From the NCBI GenBank assembly GCA_947476145.1, contig CANJPH010000003.1, positions 1-64,000 on the forward strand: DNA of 64,000 bases. The letters run 5' to 3'. The notes under the pieces are model-generated. The model made no database searches, was not told where the DNA came from, and saw nothing but the letters and a program-made list of their open reading frames with translations. Every line of letters begins with the position of its first letter. Position 1 is the stretch's first letter. Of the stretch, positions 1 through 8,144 are shown one piece after another. Made by a program: the position numbers and the translations under genes. This DNA is from Bacteroidota bacterium (GTDB lineage: Bacteria; Bacteroidota; Bacteroidia; Chitinophagales; Chitinophagaceae).

Positions 1-403
1 AGAAAAAATCGCAATCAACAGAGCGACCGGAAAGGCGTTCTTAGAAGAAAATGCAAAAAAACCAGGTGTTGTTAAAATGACAAATGGCATGCAGTATTTA
101 GTATTAACACCAGGTACGGGTACAGAACATCCTACTTTACAAAGCAAGGTAAAATGTCATTATCATGGCACTTTAATTGACGGTAGTGTATTTGACAGTT
201 CTGTACAAAGAGGGGAGCCCATTACCTTTCCATTAAATGGTGTCATCAAAGGATGGCAGGACGCAGTTCAGTTAATGACCGTGGGTGCTAAATGGAGATT
301 ATTTATCCCAAGTGAATTAGCATATGGTGAGCGTTCGGCAGGACCAATGATTGGACCCGGTGCTACATTAATTTTTGAAGTTGAATTATTAGGAATAGAA
401 TAA
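1..403 (+). CDS. FKBP-type peptidyl-prolyl cis-trans isomerase, 5' end cut by window
   Basis: Prolyl isomerase that speeds folding of periplasmic or outer-membrane proteins, of the FkpA/Mip kind. The frame is open to base 2, and the residues before the first ATG (77) still read as the FKBP linker (AFLEENAKKPGV), so the true start lies outside the window. The visible part is a complete FKBP domain: VKCHYHGTLIDGSVFDSS at the start, a GWQDAVQLM helix, the AYGERSAGPMIGPGATLIFEVELL core, and a stop shortly after, as usual for the family. A strong hairpin terminator follows directly. The missing N-terminus would hold the signal sequence, so location is inferred. Confidence 0.93.
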   Translation, partial: EKIAINRATGKAFLEENAKKPGVVKMTNGMQYLVLTPGTGTEHPTLQSKVKCHYHGTLIDGSVFDSSVQRGEPITFPLNGVIKGWQDAVQLMTVGAKWRLFIPSELAYGERSAGPMIGPGATLIFEVELLGIE

Positions 404-420
404 TAGCCCTAAAATAGTTA

Positions 421-447
421 AAAGACCCCCTGAATTGGGGGTTTTTT
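421..447 (+). terminator. Rho-independent terminator after the FKBP gene
   Basis: A CCCCC/GGGGG stem extended by A-T and G-T pairs, with a 6-base loop and a run of six T. It ends transcription of the FKBP gene and separates it from the lipoprotein-ispG operon. Confidence 0.85.
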
Positions 448-462
448 ATTGGTATTATGTGG

Positions 463-470
463 TAATTTTG
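463..470 (+). promoter_or_regulatory. Bacteroidota -7 box TAATTTTG
   Basis: Exact TAnnTTTG match 23 bases before the ATG at 494. It lies between the preceding terminator and the lipoprotein gene. A start at the earlier in-frame ATG (449) would precede this promoter, which supports 494. Confidence 0.55.
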
Positions 471-493
471 TGCTTCTATTTAAAGAAACAAGT

Positions 494-1231
494 ATGCTTA
501 AAATATCGTCTTTTTTATGGGTGTCAGGTTTTTTCCTTTTCGCATGTTCTCCTAACAATGTAAAGACCGATCCTGCCATTGTGAAAATAATGGATAGTGC
601 GAATGTAACGGGCGTTTTTGCTTTAATGGAAAATGGATCGGGACAATTTACAATCACTAATTTGGCTGCTTACAAGGATTCGGCTTTTGCACCCTTGAAT
701 ACCTTTTTTGCAGTTCCCACTTTGATTGCACTGGATAAAGGATATATTAGTCATGATGCAAAAACTTGGGTTGCCTTGGATTCTGTAAATTATTTTGAGG
801 GGTTGATTTCAAAAATAGGTAGGGAATCCATGGTTAAAACCAGAGACTCTTTACATTATGGCAAAGGTGTGATGAGCGCAGATAGTACTAAATATTGGAC
901 CAACGGAAGTTTATTAATTACTCCCGATGAGCAATTAGGATTCATCAAAAAATTATATTTCAATGAGCTGCCGTTTCAAAAGCGATCTCAGGATATGTAT
1001 AAAAAAATGATTGTTAGAGAGGATAATGCCAATTATAAATTAAGCTATATCGATGGATTGGATTCAGCAAAAGGACAAAATTGGTTTTTGGGTTATGTCG
1101 AAGAGAACAAACACCCCTATTTCTTTGTTTTCTATACGCAAGCTATCAAATCGACCCCTGTTATCAATGACCATGGAGCTTTATTAAAAACTATTTTATT
1201 GCAACAAGGCTTTTTAAAAGGCGTAAGATAA
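494..1231 (+). CDS. Lipoprotein with class D beta-lactamase (OXA) fold, catalytic motifs lost
   Basis: About 245 residues. A lipoprotein signal ends at Cys18 (LFAC). The rest follows the OXA beta-lactamase plan: FFAVPTLIALDKGYI at the active-site helix, an IGRESM segment, YWTNGSLLITPDEQLGFI, LPFQKRSQ, then a closing strand WFLGYVEEN...YFFVFYTQ. The STFK active-site motif reads NTFF (69-72), so both the nucleophilic Ser and the Lys are gone. YGN reads YGK (122-124), and the KTG region reads YIDG (185-188). It should therefore not hydrolyse beta-lactams and may bind or sense wall material; that is inference. I chose the ATG at 494 because it gives the lipobox. It precedes ispG by 18 bases, in one operon. 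Confidence 0.72.
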   Translation: MLKISSFLWVSGFFLFACSPNNVKTDPAIVKIMDSANVTGVFALMENGSGQFTITNLAAYKDSAFAPLNTFFAVPTLIALDKGYISHDAKTWVALDSVNYFEGLISKIGRESMVKTRDSLHYGKGVMSADSTKYWTNGSLLITPDEQLGFIKKLYFNELPFQKRSQDMYKKMIVREDNANYKLSYIDGLDSAKGQNWFLGYVEENKHPYFFVFYTQAIKSTPVINDHGALLKTILLQQGFLKGVR

Positions 1232-1249
1232 AAGCACATCACGATCACT

Positions 1250-3259
1250 ATGCAACCATTTTGTAACACATTAACTGCTTATAACCGTTTTATAACCCGT
1301 GAGGTTAAGATAGGTAATTTAATTATTGGCGGTGGAAGGTCTGTTAAGATACAAACCATGACCACTACCGACACAATGGATACTGAAAAAACAGTGGCCC
1401 AGGTGATTGAATGTATTAAAGCAGGTGCTGAGTTAGTGCGCATTACAGCGCCTAGTAAAACTGAAGCCGATAATCTTGCAAACATTAAAGCTGCATTACG
1501 CGCAAAAGGGTTTGATACGCCTATTGTTGCGGATATACACTTTACCCCGAATGCTGCAGAAATTGCGGCAACTATTGTAGAAAAAGTAAGAGTGAATCCA
1601 GGAAATTATGTAGATAAGAAAAAATTTGAACAGATTGAATATACCGATGCAGAATATGTAGAGGAGATGGAAAGAATTAGAGAAAGATTTACACCCTTGG
1701 TGCTTATCTGTAAGGAACATGGAACTGCCATGCGCATTGGCACCAATCATGGATCATTGAGCGATCGCATAATGAGTAGATATGGGGATACGGCCAATGG
1801 GATGGTAGAAAGTGCCATGGAGTTTTTGCGAATAGCAAGATCTTTGGATTATCATCAAATTGTATTGAGTATGAAATCCAGTAATCCGCAGGTAATGGTT
1901 CATGCGTACAGATTACTCATACAACAAATGCAAAATGAGTTTGGTGAATCTTACCCATTACATTTAGGCGTAACCGAAGCAGGTGACGGGGAGGATGGAA
2001 GAATTAAAAGTGCAATAGGTATTGGAACTTTATTAGAAGATGGCATTGGTGATACCATACGAGTAAGTTTAACCGAGGATCCTGAATTAGAAATTCCAGT
2101 TTGTAGGGATATCGTAAAAAGGTATAATGGCCGTGCAAATGAAAAAAATTCAACCATTGCACCCATTACTAATTTGAATTACAATCCTTTTGAATACAAA
2201 AAAAGAGTATCACATGCTGTTGTCAATATAGGGGGTACGAATGTGCCCGTTGTGGTGGCGGATATGAGTCAACTTACTAGTATTACTGCAGATTCCTTAC
2301 ATGCTATAGGTTATGTATACAACGAAGCAACTGATAAATGGAATATTGAAGACGCGGCTGCGGATTATTTTTATACTGGCAATGAATCTGTCGATTTTGA
2401 ATTGCCAGGCACACTTAAGGTGATTGTGCAGCATACAAAATGGTCCGAATTAGGCAATGATAAAAAATATGCTCCTTTATTTGATAGCGAGACATTTTTA
2501 ACAACGGGTGCTAAAAGTCAAGTACTTAATTTTGTAATGTTGGATGCATATAGTACAAGCACTCAAATTAGTAATGAACAATTATTGAAAATGGCGAGTG
2601 ATGATACGGTTGTTTTTTGTTTAAGCAGCCAATTGCAACATGCCATGCCAGCAGTTAGACGTATGTTGGTAAAATTTATGGAACTTGGAATAAACAATCC
2701 GGTGATACTCATAACGGATAGCAATGGCAGTTCCACCGACGAACATTTAATACATTTTGCAACCGAGACAGGTGCTTTATTTTTAGATGGAATGGGTGAT
2801 GGAATTTGGCTTTCTTTAGATAAAGAAGTTTACTCAACTGTCTCTAAAGATTTTGGAAAAGTATCTGGAAGAAATTATGTACAAAATAATTCTATTGAGC
2901 AATTTTTAAATGCAACGGCCTTTGGTATTTTACAAGCCACCAGAACTAGAATTTCTAAAACAGAATATATATCTTGTCCAAGTTGTGGAAGAACTTTATT
3001 TGAACTACAAGAAACCACCGCTAAAATTAGAAAAGTTACCAATCATTTAAAAGGGTTGAAAATAGCTATTATGGGCTGTATTGTAAATGGTCCTGGCGAA
3101 ATGGCCGATGCGGATTTTGGTTATGTTGGAAGTGGAGTTGGTAAAATAACTTTGTATAAAGGGAAGGAAGTGATGAAGCGTAACATTGATAGTGAAGTAG
3201 CCGTTGATGAACTTATCCAACTTTTAAAGGATAACAACGCCTGGATAGATCCTCAATAA
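1250..3259 (+). CDS. ispG: 4-hydroxy-3-methylbut-2-enyl-diphosphate synthase, long form
   Basis: Catalyses the penultimate step of the MEP isoprenoid pathway, reducing MEcPP to HMBPP with a 4Fe-4S cluster. The TIM-barrel domain (about residues 20-290) opens with VKIGNLIIGGG and TMTTTDTMDTEKTV. The reductase domain at the C-terminus carries the cluster ligands: CPSC (Cys576, Cys579), Cys610 and a nearby Glu617 in CIVNGPGE. At 669 residues it is far longer than the roughly 370-residue proteobacterial enzyme. The extra central domain (roughly 300-540) is the insertion known from Bacteroidota, Chlamydiae and plants. It sits between the OXA-like lipoprotein and an acyltransferase, with 18-base gaps on each side. 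Confidence 0.96.
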   Translation: MQPFCNTLTAYNRFITREVKIGNLIIGGGRSVKIQTMTTTDTMDTEKTVAQVIECIKAGAELVRITAPSKTEADNLANIKAALRAKGFDTPIVADIHFTPNAAEIAATIVEKVRVNPGNYVDKKKFEQIEYTDAEYVEEMERIRERFTPLVLICKEHGTAMRIGTNHGSLSDRIMSRYGDTANGMVESAMEFLRIARSLDYHQIVLSMKSSNPQVMVHAYRLLIQQMQNEFGESYPLHLGVTEAGDGEDGRIKSAIGIGTLLEDGIGDTIRVSLTEDPELEIPVCRDIVKRYNGRANEKNSTIAPITNLNYNPFEYKKRVSHAVVNIGGTNVPVVVADMSQLTSITADSLHAIGYVYNEATDKWNIEDAAADYFYTGNESVDFELPGTLKVIVQHTKWSELGNDKKYAPLFDSETFLTTGAKSQVLNFVMLDAYSTSTQISNEQLLKMASDDTVVFCLSSQLQHAMPAVRRMLVKFMELGINNPVILITDSNGSSTDEHLIHFATETGALFLDGMGDGIWLSLDKEVYSTVSKDFGKVSGRNYVQNNSIEQFLNATAFGILQATRTRISKTEYISCPSCGRTLFELQETTAKIRKVTNHLKGLKIAIMGCIVNGPGEMADADFGYVGSGVGKITLYKGKEVMKRNIDSEVAVDELIQLLKDNNAWIDPQ

Positions 3260-3277
3260 TTGGAATAAAATTTATTT

Positions 3278-4165
3278 ATGTATTTTGTTATTTATAGTTT
3301 ACTTTATCTGGTTTCCCTATTACCATGGCGTGTACTTTATATTTTTAGTGACGGGGTTGCTTTTTTATTGAAATATGTGATAAAATATAGAGTGGATGTG
3401 GTGCATCAAAATTTAGCCATTGCCTTCCCCAATAAAACAGTAAAAGAGCGGAAAAAAATTGCACATGATTTTTACCAACAGTTTACGGATTCTTTTATTG
3501 AGACTATTAAATTATTATCTATTTCAGATAAGACTTTTCAAAAAAGATTTACATCTAATGTAGAAGTACTAAATGATTTGCATACAACAGGACAGTCGGT
3601 TCAAATTATGGCGGGACATTTTTTTAATTGGGAGTTTGCCAATTGGGGGGTTGCGAAATATGGCAAGTATCCTTTTTTGGCGGTATATATGCCCTTAAGC
3701 AATAAGGCATTTAGTAAACTAATTTATGATCTAAGAGCTAGATATGGTTCCATTTTGATTCCCGCAACCAATTTTAGATCTCAGTTTCATAAATATGCAA
3801 ATGAAGGTCCTTACGCAATGGCTTTGGCGGCGGATCAAAATCCAGGGAATCCTTTACAAGCCTATTGGGTCAATTTTTTTGGACGACTAACCCCTTTTGT
3901 TAAAGGACCAGAAAAGGGCTCAAAGCTAAATAATACTGCACAGGTCTTTGTTCATTTTTATAGAACAAAAAGAGGTTACTATCATTCGCAATATGAGTTA
4001 ATGACTATTTCACCTAATTATTTAAAGGATGGTCAATTGACTGCTTTATATGTAAAAGTATTAGAAGAGAAAATAAAGTCAAATCCATCCAACTATTTAT
4101 GGAGTCATCGTCGTTGGAAATATACGTATGATGCGGCTTTGCATGAAAACTTGCTAGTAAAATAG
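3278..4165 (+). CDS. LpxL/HtrB-family acyltransferase (lipid A or lysophospholipid)
   Basis: Inner-membrane acyltransferase of the LpxL family, which adds a secondary acyl chain to lipid A; in Bacteroidota some members act on other lipids. 295 residues, with a hydrophobic N-terminus (about 1-35) as membrane anchor. The catalytic HX4E motif is GHFFNWE with His114 and Glu119. The AADQNPGNP segment matches the second conserved block of the family. It follows ispG by 18 bases and probably shares its transcript. It is convergent with the rhodanese gene, with 33 bases and no visible hairpin between them. The acceptor lipid cannot be told from sequence. Confidence 0.85.
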   Translation: MYFVIYSLLYLVSLLPWRVLYIFSDGVAFLLKYVIKYRVDVVHQNLAIAFPNKTVKERKKIAHDFYQQFTDSFIETIKLLSISDKTFQKRFTSNVEVLNDLHTTGQSVQIMAGHFFNWEFANWGVAKYGKYPFLAVYMPLSNKAFSKLIYDLRARYGSILIPATNFRSQFHKYANEGPYAMALAADQNPGNPLQAYWVNFFGRLTPFVKGPEKGSKLNNTAQVFVHFYRTKRGYYHSQYELMTISPNYLKDGQLTALYVKVLEEKIKSNPSNYLWSHRRWKYTYDAALHENLLVK

Positions 4166-4198
4166 GTAGAAATAGTTCGTATAATAATTGGGCAACAA

Positions 4199-4888
4199 TT
4201 AGTCTTCTAAGAAACTTGTTTTGTTTGGATCGGTTTTAGAGATCTTCGGTTTCTTAATATTTTCAAAGCTGAATTTATCCTTTAAAAATTGAACGCCTTC
4301 CCATCCATCCATTACCACTCTGATATTATGTATACCTTGTTTTTTTAAGATACTAGCAGCTAGTGTATTACTGGTTCCGTCTTCACTAGTAATATAAATA
4401 TTAAAGTGCTCATCCAATTCGGACATACTACCTGGATCCATAAATTCTGATAAGGGTAGTGAAACAGCATTTTTTATATGCGATGCATTGAAAGCAACTT
4501 CTTCTCTAATATCCAATGGCATTAAGAATTCATCAAAGGGGATATCCATGGCTAACTCGTCAGGCTCTACTTGAATAAGCATGTCTGTTAATTGGTTATT
4601 ATGCTTCCATGTTTCAAATCCACCTTGTAAAACGCCTTTGATATTACTGAAACCAGCTTCTTTAAAATAAGCTAATGTTTCCTTTGCAATATTCGTATCT
4701 AAAATAAAAAGGAGTGGTGTAGTTTTTACAATCACACCCATGGCTACTGCGAATTTCACAGTAGCTGGGGTGATATGTAATGAGTTTGGAATATGGCCAT
4801 CCATCCATTGCTCGGGTAATCTTGTATCTATTAAAATAATATTTGGATCGTCAAGCAGTGACTTGAATTGTTCAAATGAGATATCCAT
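4199..4888 (-). CDS. Tandem rhodanese-domain protein without cysteine
   Basis: Two rhodanese-like domains, about residues 1-95 and 115-205. The first has IILIDTRLPEQWMDGHIPNS and ends QGGFETWK; the second has MPLDIREE...SHIKNAVSLPL and ends MDGWEGV. Active rhodaneses carry a Cys in the loop after the central strand. Here those loops read FILDTN and YITSEDGTS, and the whole protein contains no Cys. Sulfur transfer by the known mechanism is therefore ruled out, so it is probably a binding or regulatory form. The start could be ATG 4912, overlapping the ArsR gene by 23 bases, or ATG 4888, one base after the ArsR stop (TAATATG). I prefer 4888 because it begins at the domain start (MDISFEQF). Either way it is translationally coupled to ArsR. 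Confidence 0.85.
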   Translation of the reverse strand: MDISFEQFKSLLDDPNIILIDTRLPEQWMDGHIPNSLHITPATVKFAVAMGVIVKTTPLLFILDTNIAKETLAYFKEAGFSNIKGVLQGGFETWKHNNQLTDMLIQVEPDELAMDIPFDEFLMPLDIREEVAFNASHIKNAVSLPLSEFMDPGSMSELDEHFNIYITSEDGTSNTLAASILKKQGIHNIRVVMDGWEGVQFLKDKFSFENIKKPKISKTDPNKTSFLED

Positions 4889-4889
4889 A

Positions 4890-5225
4890 TTATCCAACGA
4901 GTTGCTCAACAAATTGGTTAATTTGTTCTAATCTATTGTAGTCCACTGTGTAAAAAATAAATTTTCCTTCTCTTGTGGTAATAACAATTCCAGCTCTTCT
5001 TAGAATCGCTAAATGTTGAGAAGCAACAGACTGTTCAAGACGTAGCTTAACGTAAATTTCTGTTACGGTCATTTTTTGTTGTTCGTCAATTAATTTCACA
5101 ATTTGCTGACGCAATTTGTGATTTAATGCACGTAAAATCATAGCGGCTTTTTTGCTGTGTAGCAAGTCCACTTTTAATGGCGATTTGCCATTGGATAATT
5201 GTAGTTGTGGTAAAGACTGGTTCAT
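4890..5225 (-). CDS. ArsR-family winged-helix repressor
   Basis: A small DNA-binding regulator. The winged-helix domain covers most of its 111 residues: an LRALNHKLRQQIVKLI helix, MTVTEIYVKLRLEQSVASQHLAILRRAG as helix-turn-helix, then the GKFIFYTVD wing. No CxC or other metal-binding cysteine motif is present, so metal sensing is not supported. A longer frame could start at TTG 5273, but that codon lies inside a TAAATTTG promoter box. The ATG at 5225 is therefore the likely start. The partner gene immediately downstream is the cysteine-free rhodanese, an ArsR-rhodanese pairing often linked to sulfur or redox sensing. Confidence 0.88.
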   Translation of the reverse strand: MNQSLPQLQLSNGKSPLKVDLLHSKKAAMILRALNHKLRQQIVKLIDEQQKMTVTEIYVKLRLEQSVASQHLAILRRAGIVITTREGKFIFYTVDYNRLEQINQFVEQLVG

Positions 5226-5270
5226 TACAATTTTTAAGATTTGGGGGTTATCGACTAATAATTGTTTAGA

Positions 5271-5278
5271 CAAATTTA
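5271..5278 (-). promoter_or_regulatory. Bacteroidota -7 box TAAATTTG for the ArsR operon
   Basis: Exact TAnnTTTG match on the minus strand, 45 bases before the ATG at 5225. It contains the TTG that would otherwise be read as the gene start, so it decides the start choice. Confidence 0.55.
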
Positions 5279-5354
5279 CATTATTAATTTAAATATTAAT
5301 ATATATTGCCTTGCGAATTTGGGAATTCAGTCACCACTCATCACTTTTGTTTAA

Positions 5355-6050
5355 CTACTTGGTGGTTTTTGTGGGTCCTTGGTGAAACTCTTTTAAATAG
5401 GAGGGGCTCGAGTAGGCTGTATTTTCAAACTGTTGTTTTGCCCATTTTTCAAGGGCAAGTTGCATGAAATCGCTTATATCATATTGTGCATCAATGCAAT
5501 AAAGTTGACTCGTAGAAAATAGTTGACTCGTTTTGGTAGCTCCGTTCCCAATACATAGGACTGGGCCATTTTCTAATAATTTAGTTAAATAAGCTAGGTC
5601 TAAAATAATGGCTTGCTCGGGTAAAATAACCGATAAGTCAGTCTTATAAATGGCACCAAAAACTTCCATTCTTTTTGCATCAATCATACTAAAGATTTGA
5701 ATGTCTTTTTCTGTTTGAACTAAATCAATATGATTAACGGCATGTTTTGCTAATAGGGCTAAAGTGGAAACCCCAATAAGGGGTTTATTTATCGCATAAG
5801 CAATACCCTTTGCACTTGCTAATCCAACCCTTAGTCCGGTGTAGCTTCCTGGACCCATGGTAACCACTATCGCATCCATTGCTTGAAGAGAGATACCAAG
5901 CTGTTTTACCATTTTATCAATTGCCACCTGAACAAATGAAGCATGGCTATTGGCTGTTACGTTCAATTCAATGGCCAATACCACATTGTCTTTACAAATG
6001 GCAACCATGGCTTTTTCGCCAGCTGTATCTATATATAGAAATGTTGCCAA
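5355..6050 (-). CDS. tsaB: tRNA threonylcarbamoyladenosine biosynthesis protein TsaB
   Basis: Partner of TsaD and TsaE in making t6A37 on ANN-decoding tRNAs. It has the ASKHA fold: phosphate-1-like strand FLYIDTAGEKAMVAI, the diagnostic VTMGPGSYTGLRVGL block, then AKGIAYAINKPLIGVSTL. The C-terminal half is reduced, as in TsaB generally. An upstream ATG (6119) would add 23 residues unlike the family, and a TATTTTTG promoter box lies at 6069-6076, after that ATG. The TTG at 6050 gives MATFLYIDTA, the normal TsaB beginning, and a 231-residue product of family size. It is divergent from ridA. Confidence 0.92.
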   Translation of the reverse strand: MATFLYIDTAGEKAMVAICKDNVVLAIELNVTANSHASFVQVAIDKMVKQLGISLQAMDAIVVTMGPGSYTGLRVGLASAKGIAYAINKPLIGVSTLALLAKHAVNHIDLVQTEKDIQIFSMIDAKRMEVFGAIYKTDLSVILPEQAIILDLAYLTKLLENGPVLCIGNGATKTSQLFSTSQLYCIDAQYDISDFMQLALEKWAKQQFENTAYSSPSYLKEFHQGPTKTTK

Positions 6051-6068
6051 ATTATTTGGATTGTTTTG

Positions 6069-6076
6069 CAAAAATA
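6069..6076 (-). promoter_or_regulatory. Bacteroidota -7 box TATTTTTG for tsaB
   Basis: Exact TAnnTTTG match on the minus strand, 18 bases before the proposed TTG start at 6050. It is incompatible with the longer reading from 6119. Confidence 0.5.
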
Positions 6077-6127
6077 AGCGTGTTATTGATAGAAAAATAA
6101 GAAATTGTGCATCTAACATTTAAATAT

Positions 6128-6514
6128 ATGTCAAAACTAATTATTCAAACTGATAAAGTGCCTGCTCCTATTGGACCCTATAGTCAGGCGGTAATTGCCA
6201 ATGGCTTTTTGTTTGCAAGCGGTCAGATTGCGTTTAACCCAGCTACCGGGGAGTTGGTATTGGAAAATATCCAATCAGAAACCAAACAAGTTATGGAAAA
6301 CATCAAAGCCATTTTGGAGGAATCCAAATTAAGCTTTGCTCACATTGTAAAGACTACTATATTTTTAAGTGACATGCAATTGTTTGCACAAGTAAATGAG
6401 GTATATGGTAGCTATTTTTCTTCCGATTTTCCGGCACGTGAAACCGTTGCGGTAAAAACCTTACCTAGAAATGTAAACGTTGAAATTAGTATTACCGCAA
6501 TTGTTCATTTATAG
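6128..6514 (+). CDS. ridA: RidA-family enamine/imine deaminase
   Basis: Hydrolyses reactive 2-aminoacrylate and related enamines released by PLP enzymes; a cytoplasmic trimer in the family. 128 residues, covering the whole fold: PAPIGPYSQAVIANGFLFASGQ at the N-terminus, VKTTIFLSDM in the middle, and FPARETVAVKTLP with the substrate-binding Arg, ending VEISITAIV. I chose the ATG at 6128 over an upstream GTG because MSKLIIQTDK is the usual family start. The divergent tsaB starts 77 bases away. It is convergent with the epimerase gene, with 61 bases and no clear terminator between. Confidence 0.93.
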   Translation: MSKLIIQTDKVPAPIGPYSQAVIANGFLFASGQIAFNPATGELVLENIQSETKQVMENIKAILEESKLSFAHIVKTTIFLSDMQLFAQVNEVYGSYFSSDFPARETVAVKTLPRNVNVEISITAIVHL

Positions 6515-6575
6515 TTAGTAAATTATTACAAATAAAGAATTCGTTAAGCTCATTTGTTTTATGTTAAGCAATTAG

Positions 6576-7508
6576 CTACTTGCTCGTTAACTGATAGCTT
6601 GTTTCTAAATTCCAAACTTCTTGGGGCTGCAATATATGCAGCCCCGTTTTATTATTAAAACAATCTGGTGCTGCACTTAAATTTTCAATGGCAATACTAC
6701 CCCGATGATCTGGTGTATATAATTGCAAATAGGGGTATGCAGCGTTGGGTACTATGGTTAAAGTATATTTATCATTTTCTAAAACACATTTTGGAAGCGA
6801 GGCGTCTACAATATATCCGCTGTCTAAATGGGTATCTGAAATGCGCGCTCCTTTGTCAAACATAGTATTGGTAAGCGTTTCCCCAGTGGGTATCAATTCA
6901 TGATCGTACACTAATAATCCTTTATTGGCAAAATGCAATGTGCAATTATTAATCCTGTTCCCTAATTTAAAATAAGGATGCCATCCATCCATCATTGGAA
7001 TGGGAGTCTCCGATTCATTCGTAATGGAAGTTTGGATGCTTATTTTATTGTTGGAAAAAAATTTCCAATGAAGCTGAATGGTATATGAAAATGGGAATCC
7101 CTTATCTGTTCCATGGTAACGATGTTCTAAAATTACATGTGCATTATTTTCTTGTATGCTCGTTTCAATAATTTCATATTCGGCATCATACAATATACCA
7201 TGTAATGCATGCGCCCCTAAATAAAATTTTTCAATTTTGTAGGGCTGGTTTAAATGAGTAAACAGGCCATGGGATAATCTGCATGCGAAGGGACTCATTT
7301 TCCCACTTTTAAATCCATTCGATTCAAAATTATCCCAACCGCTTTCAAAGTCATTACCATCGATGATATCCCATTGCTCAGCAGTTTGCATCCAACTATT
7401 TAAAATACCTCCTTTGCTTACAACATCAATATAGACAAGGGTTTCAAGATTAGTGATACGAATCCGCTTAAAGGTAGAAATGGGTTGAATATCAATGGAG
7501 AAAGACAT
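6576..7508 (-). CDS. Aldose 1-epimerase (galactose mutarotase-like)
   Basis: Predicted to interconvert alpha and beta anomers of hexoses. 310 residues forming one beta-sandwich of the mutarotase superfamily. Visible blocks include SRLSHGLFTHL, LHGILYDAEYEI with a candidate catalytic His, PMMDGWHPYFKLG with the second conserved His, and IENLSAAPDCFNN near the C-terminus. There is no signal peptide, so it is cytoplasmic. It stands alone, convergent with ridA and divergent from the small secreted protein at 7572. Sugar specificity cannot be assigned; YeaD-like hexose-6-phosphate epimerases are an alternative. Confidence 0.85.
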   Translation of the reverse strand: MSFSIDIQPISTFKRIRITNLETLVYIDVVSKGGILNSWMQTAEQWDIIDGNDFESGWDNFESNGFKSGKMSPFACRLSHGLFTHLNQPYKIEKFYLGAHALHGILYDAEYEIIETSIQENNAHVILEHRYHGTDKGFPFSYTIQLHWKFFSNNKISIQTSITNESETPIPMMDGWHPYFKLGNRINNCTLHFANKGLLVYDHELIPTGETLTNTMFDKGARISDTHLDSGYIVDASLPKCVLENDKYTLTIVPNAAYPYLQLYTPDHRGSIAIENLSAAPDCFNNKTGLHILQPQEVWNLETSYQLTSK

Positions 7509-7517
7509 CTTTATGAG

Positions 7518-7550
7518 TTTGTGTATTTTAAAGCTAAACTATTAACTTTG
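7518..7550 (+). promoter_or_regulatory. Promoter TTTG-N21-TAACTTTG
   Basis: A -33-like TTTG (7518-7521) and an exact TAnnTTTG box (7543-7550), 21 bases before the ATG at 7572. The promoter at 47467-47499 has the same spacing and the same -7 sequence. Confidence 0.6.
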
Positions 7551-7571
7551 GGTACTTAAATTACCTTTCGA

Positions 7572-8144
7572 ATGTACAAATTATTTCTCATCTCATTTTT
7601 AGTCCTTTCTGTTTTTGCGCATAGTCAAAAAATGAATAAGTATGATAGCACTTTAAAAATTGGCAAAGCTGGATTTAGGGTTACTTGTACCAACCGTAAT
7701 ATAGAGCGCAATGTATTGAGTATAAAACCCATTGGATTTAGTAATGAAGCAAGAGAGGTAAGCTTAGAGTTGAAAGGGAGAGTGATGACAGCAGAAATTG
7801 ATGACTTAAATCAAGACAATTTCCCAGACATGATTATTTTTGTTATTGAGGCAACAGGGAAGAAGACTTTATTTTGTATTAGCTCCAGAAACAATGAATC
7901 CCTACAACCTATTTATTTTCCAGATATCACTAATGATATGGCATTGAGTAAAGGATATAGAGGGCTTGATGAATATGAGTTATTACAAGGTGTTTTATTT
8001 AGACAATTCCCAATATTTGATGCAGATACGACTATTAAAATTCCCACAAAAAGAGCAAGACGAATTATGTATAAAGTGGAGACGGGAGATAGGGGCATGT
8101 TGAATTTTAAAGCTTTCAAAAACTTTGAATACAATTTGGACTAG
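7572..8144 (+). CDS. Small secreted protein, PliI-like (weak)
   Basis: 190 residues with a clear signal peptide (about 1-18, cleaved after HSQ), so exported. I do not recognise it firmly. The segment AEIDDLNQDNFPDMIIFV resembles the calcium-loop-like DLNxDxFPE stretch of I-type lysozyme inhibitors (PliI) and of VCBS/FG-GAP proteins. Further on are a beta-rich GKKTLFCISS and a basic, strand-rich C-terminus. It is monocistronic behind a good promoter. Its stop codon shares the four bases CTAG with the stop of the convergent porZ gene, so the two transcripts must overlap at their 3' ends. Confidence 0.7.
   Translation: MYKLFLISFLVLSVFAHSQKMNKYDSTLKIGKAGFRVTCTNRNIERNVLSIKPIGFSNEAREVSLELKGRVMTAEIDDLNQDNFPDMIIFVIEATGKKTLFCISSRNNESLQPIYFPDITNDMALSKGYRGLDEYELLQGVLFRQFPIFDADTTIKIPTKRARRIMYKVETGDRGMLNFKAFKNFEYNLD

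Noticed and set aside
449..494. Start of the OXA-like lipoprotein at ATG 449
   Set aside because: It would place 15 residues before the lipoprotein signal and precede the TAATTTTG promoter box.
6515..6575. Repeat GTTAAGC at the ridA-epimerase junction as a terminator
   Set aside because: The two copies are direct, not inverted, and no stem with a T-run can be drawn.
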